A stretch of DNA of 64,000 nt from the NCBI GenBank assembly GCA_016700115.1, contig CP064999.1:3720001-3784000 (forward strand), given 5' to 3'. This DNA comes from Sphingobacteriales bacterium (GTDB lineage Bacteria > Bacteroidota > Bacteroidia > Chitinophagales > UBA2359). Shown one piece after another: positions 1 to 8,547 of this stretch. Made by a program: the position numbers and the translations under genes. The notes below the pieces were generated by a model, which was given only the letters and a program-made list of their open reading frames with translations, did no database searches and was not told where the DNA came from. How positions within the stretch are numbered: position 1 is the stretch's first letter; each line of letters begins with the position of its first letter.

Positions 1-3000
1 ATGACCACTTCATCTTGAGAATCAGCGCAAACTCCATTGGGTAATGTCCAACGGAAAGTGTTTGCACCCAAACCAAGACTTGTTACTGTTGAAGTCGGGC
101 TATTGGCATTGGTGAAAGTTCCGGTACCTGATACAACTGACCATGTACCTGTTCCTGTTGCAGGAGTATTGGCAGCAAGCGTAGCAGAAGTAGCACAAAC
201 GGTTTGGTCAGGACCTGCATTGGCGGTGGTAAAGTTATCAACTGTAACTAATACAGAAGCACAAGTTGTTGTGTTACAAGTGCCGGCGTATCTAACAAAA
301 TATACGGTATTTGCAGTAGGAGTAACAATGATACTATTTCCGTTTCCTATAAAAGTTCCTCCACAAGAACCAGAGAACCATTGGGCAACAGCTCCTGAAC
401 CGGCACTACCTCCTGATAATGTAAGTGTGGTATTGCTTCCGTTACAAATTGTGGTTGTTCCTGAAACGCCTGTAGGTGCAGTTGACAATGTATTTGTAGT
501 GCCAACACTGAAAGTAGAAGTTGCAGAACAACCATTTGCATCAGTAACTGTAACAGTATAATTTCCTGCACAAAGTCCACTTATATCTTCAGTTGAGGAT
601 CCATTCGACCAAGAATAAGTATAGGCATTTCCACCCGAACCCGATAAAGCGTATTTAGTTGCCAGGTAATTTCTTACTCCTTGAAGTTCAAAAGCAGTCA
701 GTACACGGTTGTATATGATAATTTCAGAAATATCTCCATCAGACATTTCACTCAAACCATTATTCCATCCATTTAGTTGTAATTGCCCAATACCGGAAAC
801 ACCGCCTGAATTTGATGCAATTAATGTTGAGAAATCGTAGAATGATGTCAAACTACCGGTTCCTGTAGCGTGGTAAATATGTGGAAGATTATCCGGAGTA
901 GGACCGCTTGCTGATGTAACCCAACCATTTGCATGCATAACATTTTGATTTCCACCCCAATATCCTAACAACCAGTTTGTGTTTGCAGAAGAAAGTAGCC
1001 TTGAATCAGAACCATTATTCATTTTGGAAATTGTGAATATGGTATATGGGGTATTGAAATTCACTGACGAAGTCATATACTGAGAAGTATTAAATCTCAA
1101 AACAGGTTTTCCATTTATGACACTATTTACCCAGGTTGGGCGATTATTTACATTGTTTTGAGAAATATGATTAACTAATCCACTGAGATCAGACCATTGA
1201 AATATTCCCGAGTTCAAATCACGCAATATTCCATTATCACTGTTTAGCCATAACGTTAGGTTTGAAGATAATCCAACTGCATTTGGTTGTTTAGCTAAAG
1301 GGGTTCCACCGCTAACTGTTAAATTTATTGACCCATCACAAATTCCGGGACACGATGCATTGCTTACGGAGGCTGACAGCCCAATAGAGGATGGTTGAGA
1401 AACGGTACCTGATGCAGTAATTGTACATCCCGATGCGGCTGTTATTGTAACGGTATAAGTACCGGGAGGGCGACCTGTAACGACTGCGGTAGTTTGACCA
1501 CCGGGAGACCAAAGATAAGTATAAGGGGTTGTTCCACCGGTAACATTTGCCGAAACTACGCCATTACTACCACCGTTACAAGTTACATTTGTCGTTCCAA
1601 CTGAGGCACTTAATGTATTTACAGTTACTATAACTGATGCGCAAGTAGTCGTGTTGCAAGTTCCTGCATATCGAACAAAATAAGTTGTATTTGATGATGG
1701 TGAAACAAAAATGCTGTTCCCTGTTCCGACCAATGTGCCTCCACATGAACCGGTAAACCATTCTGCTACTGCACCGGTACCGATTGTTCCGCCTGAAACA
1801 GTTAAAGTAGTAACACCTCCATTGCAAGCGTAAAGAGAACCTGAGACTCCGGTTGGTGCTACTGAAGGAGTAAATGGTGATGAAGTTACGTTTAACTGCA
1901 AATTACCGGTTGAACTGCTACTATAATAACTGCCTACTGTGATATAATAAATAGTGCCGGATGTTGCTGTCCAACTTACTCCTGCATAATTTGAAGTACA
2001 TCCGGCCCCATTGTCATCATTACAAGTTACCTGAGTAAAGCTCCCGCAACTTCCGGTGTAAACAGCAATTTCATCGTCGAAATTTGTGCCGCCAGTACAG
2101 GTTATTGCTGTCATAGTTCCACAAATACCTGTTACAGTCCACCATACATTTTTATACGGCCCATCACAAGTAGATGTTGTAAAATCATCTGTAGCACAAG
2201 TATTGTTTATAATAGAGCTTGTATAAGGCAAAGATGGAATGTTGATTGCACTAGAACAAGCATCGTTGGTAATGACATTAGTAGGTGTTAAAATAAGACC
2301 ACCGTAAGAATCTCCACCCCCCTCAACAATGGTTAGTTCAAGGGTTGACGATGGGCCTAAAAATCTGTTGGATAATACAGCAGTAGGATTTGAACAGCAT
2401 GATCCAGAATGAATAAGTGTACCATCTAGAAGTAATGTGTAACCATCATCATGTCTTACTTGTATATCATAATAACCACAAGGGAACCCTTGTCTTTTCA
2501 TACGATAAGAATGATTGTCAGGAGAAACAGAACAACCTGAATAAGCAGCTCCATTTGTTGCATTTGCCGATGAAGGAGACTGGGAAGACTGATTCCAACG
2601 ATCAGTAGTTGTAGGGCTTAGTCTTGTGTCAGTATAATACCCAGAATAATTGGAGTTTAAGTCAGTACTATTATAAGCAATTACGTTCCATATATTAGAT
2701 CCAAATCCAGGATCAGCGGGAGGTGTAACAACTGTAACGGTAGCTGACGAACAGGCAGTATTACCACAACCTGAACCAGAACCCGGCTCATATCTTGCAA
2801 AATAGGTTGTGGTAGAACCGGGAGCTGTTATGTTTATAGCTGCGGAGCTGGTATTATCGCCTGCAGTAACAGACCCTAAAAAAGTGCCACCACATGAGCC
2901 ACTATAAAATGATACTACTCCATTTTTATTTATTGCATTTGGAAAGTTTGCAGTGAGGGTTATTGTTGAAGGGGCAGAGGTAGAACAATAACTGCTGTTT

Positions 3001-4493
3001 GAAACAGATAAACTGTTTGGTGCTTCATTATATCGGTTCACAATTAAAATAGTGTTTGAGGTTACAGAGCAACTGCCATTTGTAACCCTATATCTTATTC
3101 TATCGGCATTTCCATCACTATTTGAAGTCTTTTTGGGGAAACAACAAACTCCTGAACTATTTCCTCCTACCCAGTTATTATTCCAAACACCGTTATTACT
3201 TCCCCAATCCCAAACCACACTTCCATATTGTCCCGAAACTGTTACGGCTGTTCCAAAATTTCCGCTTGCATCACAAAAATTTATTGGGCCGGCGTTAGAA
3301 ACACTTCCTAAGGAAGGGGAAGCTCCTAAGTCGTTTAATGTTAATGCCTGATGAGACCCTCCTCCACCTTCTAAATGGCGCACTTCAATCGTAGAACTTG
3401 AATTTAGGTCACCGGTCCATATATTCGTATGTGAATCACAACAACCTATATGTTGAAAAACCAAGGATCCGTTTACATAAACCCTTATATCATCATCATG
3501 GTTAGGTATATCTAACTGATATCTTCTACAACTAAAATTAGTCCTTTTTGAAACGACAACGTGATTATCTACAGGCACAGTACATCCTTGCCAACCGCTT
3601 GCGTCTGATGGTGAACCATTTGTTCCCCATCTGTTTAATGAATTGTAAGATAAGTTACCCTCTGTGTAATATCCTGAATAAGTGCCCGATAAGTCAATAT
3701 TTCCCCCTGTATAACCTAAGACATTCCATATATTATTTCCAAAACCGGGGGCAGCTGGGGGAATACAAGTAGAGGTTACATTTAAAGTATAAGTTCCACA
3801 ACCCGTTGTAGAAAATCCTTCTACAGTTATATATATTATTTGTCCTGCGGAACGCGAAATCCCATTTATTACAGACTGAAGTGAACAACCATCATCATTT
3901 AAACCCAAATCACTACCACAACGACTTGTTCCGGCATATAAATAAGTATCCCACGAGGCAGTTCCGCATAATGAAAAATTGAAAGTACCTGTATATGGCG
4001 CAATAAATACAAACTCCTGATCTTCAGAACCTCTTAAACCGCAATTGTTTTCAGAACCGCATGTGTTACCGGGAATACTTGCGCTTCCTGTAAATGCAGA
4101 CCCAGAAATACTTAAAGTCCAACTACCTGAACCACTCGAATATGCTTCAATAATAGCATAATATACACCTGCACTCAGAGATGCAGTTATTGATGATTGA
4201 AGTCCACAAGCATCATCACTTGCCCCTAAATTGCTATTGCAGGGAGTGGTTCCTAAATATAAATAAGTATCCCATGAAGCTCCTCCACATAAAGAAAAAG
4301 TATATGATCCTGAAACAGGTATAGTTACTTCAACTATTTGATCATTTGATCCTCTTAGTCCACAGTTATTTCCAGATGAGCTTGTGTTTCCTGAAACTGA
4401 CTGTCCTGATGTAGCAGTATAGTGAACTGCGCCCAGCAAATTTTGAGAAAAGACTAAGATGGATGAAATTAATATAATGTAAATGTTTTTCAT
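1..4493 (-). CDS. Very large secreted multi-domain surface protein (partial, C-terminus outside window)
   Basis: The reading frame starts at ATG 4493 and is still open at position 3, so about 1497 residues are visible and the C-terminus lies beyond the left edge. The N-terminus (MKNIYIILISSILVFSQ) is a signal peptide. In order I read two PPC-like beta-sandwich repeats (about 30-235, each with an SWDTYLYxGT motif), a module with NHDDDIRVYVNG and IGCCDSHTNIWTG motifs (about 245-385), Ig-like repeats, a second copy of that module (about 595-735), a further PPC-like stretch, Ig-like and SprB-type repeats, a concanavalin-A/LamG-like domain (about 1055-1280), and more Ig-like repeats ending in a PKD/Ig-like block. 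This is typical of Bacteroidota T9SS cargo, but the sorting domain would lie outside the window. I sampled the frame at many points rather than translating every codon. The ligand is unknown. Confidence 0.85.
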   Translation of the reverse strand, partial: MKNIYIILISSILVFSQNLLGAVHYTATSGQSVSGNTSSSGNNCGLRGSNDQIVEVTIPVSGSYTFSLCGGASWDTYLYLGTTPCNSNLGASDDACGLQSSITASLSAGVYYAIIEAYSSGSGSWTLSISGSAFTGSASIPGNTCGSENNCGLRGSEDQEFVFIAPYTGTFNFSLCGTASWDTYLYAGTSRCGSDLGLNDDGCSLQSVINGISRSAGQIIYITVEGFSTTGCGTYTLNVTSTCIPPAAPGFGNNIWNVLGYTGGNIDLSGTYSGYYTEGNLSYNSLNRWGTNGSPSDASGWQGCTVPVDNHVVVSKRTNFSCRRYQLDIPNHDDDIRVYVNGSLVFQHIGCCDSHTNIWTGDLNSSSTIEVRHLEGGGGSHQALTLNDLGASPSLGSVSNAGPINFCDASGNFGTAVTVSGQYGSVVWDWGSNNGVWNNNWVGGNSSGVCCFPKKTSNSDGNADRIRYRVTNGSCSVTSNTILIVNRYNEAPNSLSVSNSSYCSTSAPSTITLTANFPNAINKNGVVSFYSGSCGGTFLGSVTAGDNTSSAAINITAPGSTTTYFARYEPGSGSGCGNTACSSATVTVVTPPADPGFGSNIWNVIAYNSTDLNSNYSGYYTDTRLSPTTTDRWNQSSQSPSSANATNGAAYSGCSVSPDNHSYRMKRQGFPCGYYDIQVRHDDGYTLLLDGTLIHSGSCCSNPTAVLSNRFLGPSSTLELTIVEGGGDSYGGLILTPTNVITNDACSSAINIPSLPYTSSIINNTCATDDFTTSTCDGPYKNVWWTVTGICGTMTAITCTGGTNFDDEIAVYTGSCGSFTQVTCNDDNGAGCTSNYAGVSWTATSGTIYYITVGSYYSSSSTGNLQLNVTSSPFTPSVAPTGVSGSLYACNGGVTTLTVSGGTIGTGAVAEWFTGSCGGTLVGTGNSIFVSPSSNTTYFVRYAGTCNTTTCASVIVTVNTLSASVGTTNVTCNGGSNGVVSANVTGGTTPYTYLWSPGGQTTAVVTGRPPGTYTVTITAASGCTITASGTVSQPSSIGLSASVSNASCPGICDGSINLTVSGGTPLAKQPNAVGLSSNLTLWLNSDNGILRDLNSGIFQWSDLSGLVNHISQNNVNNRPTWVNSVINGKPVLRFNTSQYMTSSVNFNTPYTIFTISKMNNGSDSRLLSSANTNWLLGYWGGNQNVMHANGWVTSASGPTPDNLPHIYHATGTGSLTSFYDFSTLIASNSGGVSGIGQLQLNGWNNGLSEMSDGDISEIIIYNRVLTAFELQGVRNYLATKYALSGSGGNAYTYSWSNGSSTEDISGLCAGNYTVTVTDANGCSATSTFSVGTTNTLSTAPTGVSGTTTICNGSNTTLTLSGGSAGSGAVAQWFSGSCGGTFIGNGNSIIVTPTANTVYFVRYAGTCNTTTCASVLVTVDNFTTANAGPDQTVCATSATLAANTPATGTGTWSVVSGTGTFTNANSPTSTVTSLGLGANTFRWTLPNGVCADSQDEVV

Positions 4494-4893
4494 TCTAATT
4501 TGTGTTATACCCCAACTAAAATCAAATCAGGCATAAGATATAATTCAAAATTCGCTTAGAGTTAGTAAAATCTTCGGCTCAAATGTTTTCATAGTCTCAT
4601 TAATTTATCTAATGTTTTTATGATTACTCTATATTTTATTGCTAATAAATAGAAAGTAACGAAAGTGAAAAAAAAATCTAAACTCGGGTAGAAAAAAGAA
4701 TATACATACTAAACAAGTTTAGAAAGATGTTTTATGGAAATTTTTGAAGAGAGACAGCAAAGCTAAACACAATTTGGGAGTTGTTTTTTTGTTGCTTCTC
4801 TCTTCAAAAATACTTCTTAAGGTTAATTGCCTTAAAAAATTAAAAAACTTAGTGTTTAAATTAGATAGTACTCAAACAATACCTAACACTATA
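4494..4893. other. Intergenic region between two surface-protein genes
   Basis: No convincing gene is seen here; the 70-codon plus-strand frame inside has no family features. The region is AT-rich. It contains the upstream sequence of the large surface protein and a long imperfect inverted repeat (listed separately). Confidence 0.5.
4741..4810. repeat. Long imperfect inverted repeat downstream of the short SprB-repeat gene
   Basis: TTTTTGAAGAGAG at 4741-4753 is the exact reverse complement of the sequence at 4798-4810. The pairing continues inward with AGCAA (4756-4760) against TTGCT (4792-4796) after a small internal mismatch. The loop is about 31 nt. It lies about 80 bp downstream of the minus-strand gene ending at 4894 and could act as a transcription terminator or RNA-stabilising hairpin. 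It has no clean T-run, so this is uncertain. Confidence 0.4.
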
Positions 4894-5808
4894 CTATTGT
4901 ACTACGCAACCATTAGCATCAGATATGTTAAATGTATAAGGATAGTTACCGGTTAAACCACTAATTGTAACTGTTTGTGGAACAGTTTGAGTGGTATTGC
5001 CATCGTCTGAATTGCCTTCAACAACGTCAGGATAAGTATTTCCTGAAGGATTTTGAGTGGAAGCATGATTGGTCCCTAATTGTGCACCACTTGCAGTACC
5101 ATCCAAGTCAACATCTGCAGCGCCTGCGGATGCGGCACCTATTCCAGTTATTAGTGCAGTACCTGAAGACCATGTAACGTTATAATATTGAACACCGCCA
5201 GAAATATTAATGGTGACTGCGGCAGAACCATTCTGGCAATAATCAGGTGCCTGACAATAAGTTGCAGTTACAACTTCTGGTTGGTCTAAATATACTGCAC
5301 CTTGACAAGTACCGGTTCCCATTGTTGTTACTAAACATCCAAAATTACCAGTAGTACCATTCGTTTGTTCAATTGTAACATAATACCATGCGTCCCCAGC
5401 TAACCCGTTGAAGACATGGTTTGTTGTGTTTACTATAACCTGACTTGCTTGAGCAAATCCAGAAGTAGCACTAGTTGTAGATAAATACAAAGTATAACGA
5501 TAAGGATAATTTCCACCGGTCACATAAGCGGTTATTTCTCCGTTACTTGAACCATTACAACTTACCTCAACTCCTCCAATATATTCTTTAACTTTAAGAC
5601 CACAAACTGCTTCATCATTTGCTGTCATCGTAGCGTCTATGGCTAATGGATATCCTGTTGCAGTTCCGGTTATATTAATAGTGAATGAGCCACTGTTAAT
5701 AGTAGGCGTGTTACTTCCGGGACAAGCATCAGCAGGTGCTAAAGTTTGCGAAAAAACATCTGTTGTGCAAAAAACTGTTACAACTACAAGTAAAACTAAC
5801 TTTTTCAT
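4894..5808 (-). CDS. Secreted SprB-repeat protein, short, no sorting domain
   Basis: This is a 304-residue protein. A clear signal peptide (MKKLVLLVVVTVFCTTDVFSQ) is followed by SprB-like beta-sandwich repeats: Gly/Thr-rich stretches with GGNYPYRYTL, GGVQYYNVTW and ISGLTGNYPYTFNI motifs, the last just before the end. The protein stops inside what looks like the final repeat (SDANGCVVQ), without the usual T9SS type A or B sorting domain. It may therefore be a truncated relic of a larger adhesin, or a periplasmic or soluble protein. I see no obvious continuation in another frame just downstream. Its neighbour on the same strand is another repeat-rich surface protein. The function is unknown. 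Confidence 0.75.
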   Translation of the reverse strand: MKKLVLLVVVTVFCTTDVFSQTLAPADACPGSNTPTINSGSFTINITGTATGYPLAIDATMTANDEAVCGLKVKEYIGGVEVSCNGSSNGEITAYVTGGNYPYRYTLYLSTTSATSGFAQASQVIVNTTNHVFNGLAGDAWYYVTIEQTNGTTGNFGCLVTTMGTGTCQGAVYLDQPEVVTATYCQAPDYCQNGSAAVTINISGGVQYYNVTWSSGTALITGIGAASAGAADVDLDGTASGAQLGTNHASTQNPSGNTYPDVVEGNSDDGNTTQTVPQTVTISGLTGNYPYTFNISDANGCVVQ

Positions 5809-6416
5809 TTTTTTGATATATTTTAAATAAAGTTTAATTTGGTTTTTTGAATTTTTCCTACTTCACTGATTCGGATAATTTCTAAGAAAGTCGTTAGAAA
5901 ATGAAAATCTTTGAAAACTTCAATAAATTTCAAGCAAAAATACAAATTGTTTTATTCTTAATTAAACCTCACTTTTTAACAGCTAAAAGCTAAATTCAAA
6001 ACATAGTATAAATTATTTATGATACATTGACATATGCATTCCTTGCTAAAAGTTTTAAACTAATAGACTTTGCATTTCAAATACTTAAACAGTTGTTTTA
6101 ATTTGCAAGTAATCATATATGATTGTTAATTAATGAATATTATTTCATGATAAAATAAAAAATATGTAAAATTTTACAAAAAATTGTATTTGCGAATGAT
6201 TTCTTTTAAAGTAAAAATCAAAAATGAACAACAATAACCTCTGTTTTTAAAAAGCAAGTTAAACTCAATCATGTATTTTGAATTGAGCACTTCAAGCCAG
6301 CCAATCATTTTTACATATAAAAAAAGAGCCGGTAGGATTAGTACCGGCTCTTAACACAACCAACTCACTATGAAAAACTGATCAAAAAAACTATGAAAAG
6401 TATTCTACTTTAAGCA
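5809..6416. other. AT-rich intergenic region
   Basis: No gene is supported. The stretch holds the upstream region of the 304-residue surface protein and, at its far end, the terminator of the Hsp20 gene. The rest shows no structure I can interpret. Confidence 0.6.
6318..6352 (-). terminator. Rho-independent terminator of the Hsp20 gene
   Basis: There is a perfect 11-bp stem, AAGAGCCGGTA (6324-6334) with TACCGGCTCTT (6342-6352), with a 7-nt loop. On the minus strand it is followed by a T-run (the A-run at 6318-6325). It sits about 65 bp downstream of the Hsp20 stop. Confidence 0.85.
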
Positions 6417-6824
6417 TTATTGAACTTCAATTTGAAGATTAACAGGTTTTGCTTCGGGTTTTTTGGGTAAAGTCAAGGTTAACAAACCATTTTTTTGTTT
6501 TGCAATTATATCTCCAACAGCGACCGTATTAGGAAATTCAAATGAACGCTTAAAATCGCTAATACTGAATTCCTGATGATTGAATTTCTTGATTTTTTGT
6601 TCACTTTGATTGGCGGCTTTTTTTGCAGTTACATTTAAAAAGTTGCCCTCAACTTTAATAGTTACTTCTTCTTTTGTAAAACCTGGAAGCAAAATTTCAA
6701 TTTCGTAAACATCAGTAGTTTCTGAAATGTTTACAGCATTTTTACATGGGTTTCCAACTTGTTTTCTGATTGCAATTTCTGGTTGAAAAAATTCGGGAAA
6801 GGTTGCAAAATGATTAAATCTCAT
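6417..6824 (-). CDS. Small heat-shock protein, Hsp20/alpha-crystallin family
   Basis: At 135 residues this has the normal size for a bacterial small heat-shock protein. The alpha-crystallin domain spans about 30-125, with the beta-strand signature DVYEIEILLPGFTKEEVTIK and the conserved NGLLTLTLPK near its end. The short tail LQIEV resembles the C-terminal I-x-I/V oligomerisation motif. The family forms oligomeric ATP-independent holdases that bind unfolding proteins in the cytoplasm. The gene is monocistronic and ends at a strong terminator. No CIRCE element or other heat-shock operator was recognised upstream. Confidence 0.93.
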   Translation of the reverse strand: MRFNHFATFPEFFQPEIAIRKQVGNPCKNAVNISETTDVYEIEILLPGFTKEEVTIKVEGNFLNVTAKKAANQSEQKIKKFNHQEFSISDFKRSFEFPNTVAVGDIIAKQKNGLLTLTLPKKPEAKPVNLQIEVQ

Positions 6825-7028
6825 GGCAGATATATTTTTTTGTTTTTAAAAAATGGATTTAATCTGAAGTGTTCAAATCCTATGCCATCCGATTGTAAGA
6901 GAAAAATAACTTCAAAAAAGTCAGTGATTGCGACAAAATGTCGGTCTTATTTAGAATATTCAGACAAAATATCATAAATATTAAGTCAATTGTAACAATT
7001 GAAGTGATTAGCTACTAGAAAGTCTTAT

Positions 7029-8402
7029 TTACTGTTTGCGTATTCTCCATTCAACAGGGAAGTAATTGTTAAATCGTTCAGGCAGAATTTTTAACCAACC
7101 TAAAGAAAGATCTTTATACTTTGCAATCGTCCATCCTAAAATATCGGATTTTTTCAATTCAAAATTTTGCTTTTTTAAATAATACAATGCTTCAGAGTGG
7201 CTTAACACAATTGCAGTTAATTTTTTTGACAAATATATGCTTAGTGCTAAGCCTTCATGTGGAACCAGTTCTTTACCCTTTAAAATTCCCATTGGAATTC
7301 CAGCAGATTTAATATAAAGATTTGAGGCAAAATCTATAAAATTTGTTTCATGGAGTTTTAGGATTGCAAAATTGTCTTTCTTGTTTTTGGTATAAAAGGT
7401 AAATTGTTCGGGGTTGTCTAAATAATTGCTTAACAAAGGGTTCAATTGTTTTTCTGTTCTGATAAAAGGCGGAGCTGTAGTATTAATTTTTACCGCTTTA
7501 CCTTGTTCCTGTTTTTGTAAACAAGAAACAAAAAATCCCTCTCCAATAACTTTATGGGGGTAAAAGCGATATCCATACAACTTGGGATTATTTTGAAAAG
7601 TTTCTGTTATACCCCATGAAGAGTTTAGCTTAATTGGTAATGAAACAAACCCAAACTCGTTGATTAACCAAGCAATATTTTTTTCATTCTCTTCTTCCGA
7701 GAAAGTACAGGTACTATAAATCAATATTCCATTTGGTTTTACAACTTTTGCAGCAGATGACAATATTCTTTTTTGCCTTGCACTGCAAAGTTGTACGTTA
7801 TTAACGGACCATTCTTGGATTGATTCGGGTGATTTTCTAAACAAACCTTCACCGGAGCAAGGCGCATCAACGAGAACAAGATCAAAACGATTTTGGTATA
7901 TTTCAAATCTTGACGGATCGTTACTGCTAACGATAGTATTAGGCAATCCCCACTTAAGCACATTTTCCAACAAAATATTTGCTCTGTTTTTTACCGGTTC
8001 ATTGGAAATGATCAAACTATTTGTTGGAAGTTCCGTTGATAATAGAGTTGTTTTTCCACCTGGTGCTCCACAAAGATCAAGTGCTAAGACCGAGCGATCT
8101 TCAGGAATAAATTGTTTTAATATTTCTGCAACAAACATAGATGAAGCTTCCTGTACATAATATTGACCGGCATGAAAAAAAGGGTCGTGTGTGAAATCAG
8201 GACGTTGAGCTAACATATAAGCATGATTACACCAAGGTACAGGAATCGTGTTATCGGGTATAGAAGAAGGACGTTTGAAAGGATTAAAACGTATTGAAAC
8301 CGGAGCTTTAGATTTTTTCAAAGAATTTAAGAATAAGTCAAACTCATCAGGCAATAACTGATTCATTCTCTTGATAAACTCTGCAGGAAATTGGCTTTTC
8401 AT
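7029..8402 (-). CDS. RsmF-like 5-methylcytosine rRNA methyltransferase (NOL1/NOP2/Sun family)
   Basis: This 457-residue protein has the SAM-binding motif LDLCGAPGGKT (about 104-115), the motif IV cysteine in DAPCSGEG (about 177) and the nucleophilic cysteine in STCTF (about 232), so both catalytic cysteines of RNA m5C methyltransferases are present. The C-terminal third (about 300-457) fits the RsmF/YebU PUA-like extension, including GIPMGILKG and a final GWLK segment. By family it transfers a methyl group from SAM to a cytosine of 16S rRNA in the cytoplasm. The exact target base cannot be read from sequence. It stands alone, divergent from the T9SS cargo gene at 8548. Confidence 0.88.
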   Translation of the reverse strand: MKSQFPAEFIKRMNQLLPDEFDLFLNSLKKSKAPVSIRFNPFKRPSSIPDNTIPVPWCNHAYMLAQRPDFTHDPFFHAGQYYVQEASSMFVAEILKQFIPEDRSVLALDLCGAPGGKTTLLSTELPTNSLIISNEPVKNRANILLENVLKWGLPNTIVSSNDPSRFEIYQNRFDLVLVDAPCSGEGLFRKSPESIQEWSVNNVQLCSARQKRILSSAAKVVKPNGILIYSTCTFSEEENEKNIAWLINEFGFVSLPIKLNSSWGITETFQNNPKLYGYRFYPHKVIGEGFFVSCLQKQEQGKAVKINTTAPPFIRTEKQLNPLLSNYLDNPEQFTFYTKNKKDNFAILKLHETNFIDFASNLYIKSAGIPMGILKGKELVPHEGLALSIYLSKKLTAIVLSHSEALYYLKKQNFELKKSDILGWTIAKYKDLSLGWLKILPERFNNYFPVEWRIRKQ

Positions 8403-8500
8403 TCAACAAATTGTTTTAAGTACAACTATATAAAAATAGCGTTTAGACAACACTGTAATAAATGGAGTGTTAAAGTTATTTTTGTGCAGATAATTTTTGG

Positions 8501-8508
8501 TAACTTTG
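8501..8508 (+). promoter_or_regulatory. Bacteroidota -7 promoter motif (TAACTTTG)
   Basis: This is an exact TAnnTTTG match 40 bp before the start of the T9SS cargo gene. No well-spaced -33 TTG was found at 19-20 nt. Confidence 0.55.
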
Positions 8509-8547
8509 TGCCAACTTTTTAACATTATTAAATTAATATCAATTTAA

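Noticed and set aside
37..561. A 174-residue plus-strand frame at the left edge
   Set aside because: It is the complement of the large surface-protein gene; its Val/Pro-rich composition is the mirror of Thr/Gly-rich repeats on the other strand. Similar frames opposite the other SprB-type genes were rejected for the same reason.
6985..7001. Palindrome TCAATTGTAACAATTGA after the RsmF-like gene
   Set aside because: It has no loop to form a proper hairpin and no T-run; it is short and AT-rich, so probably chance.
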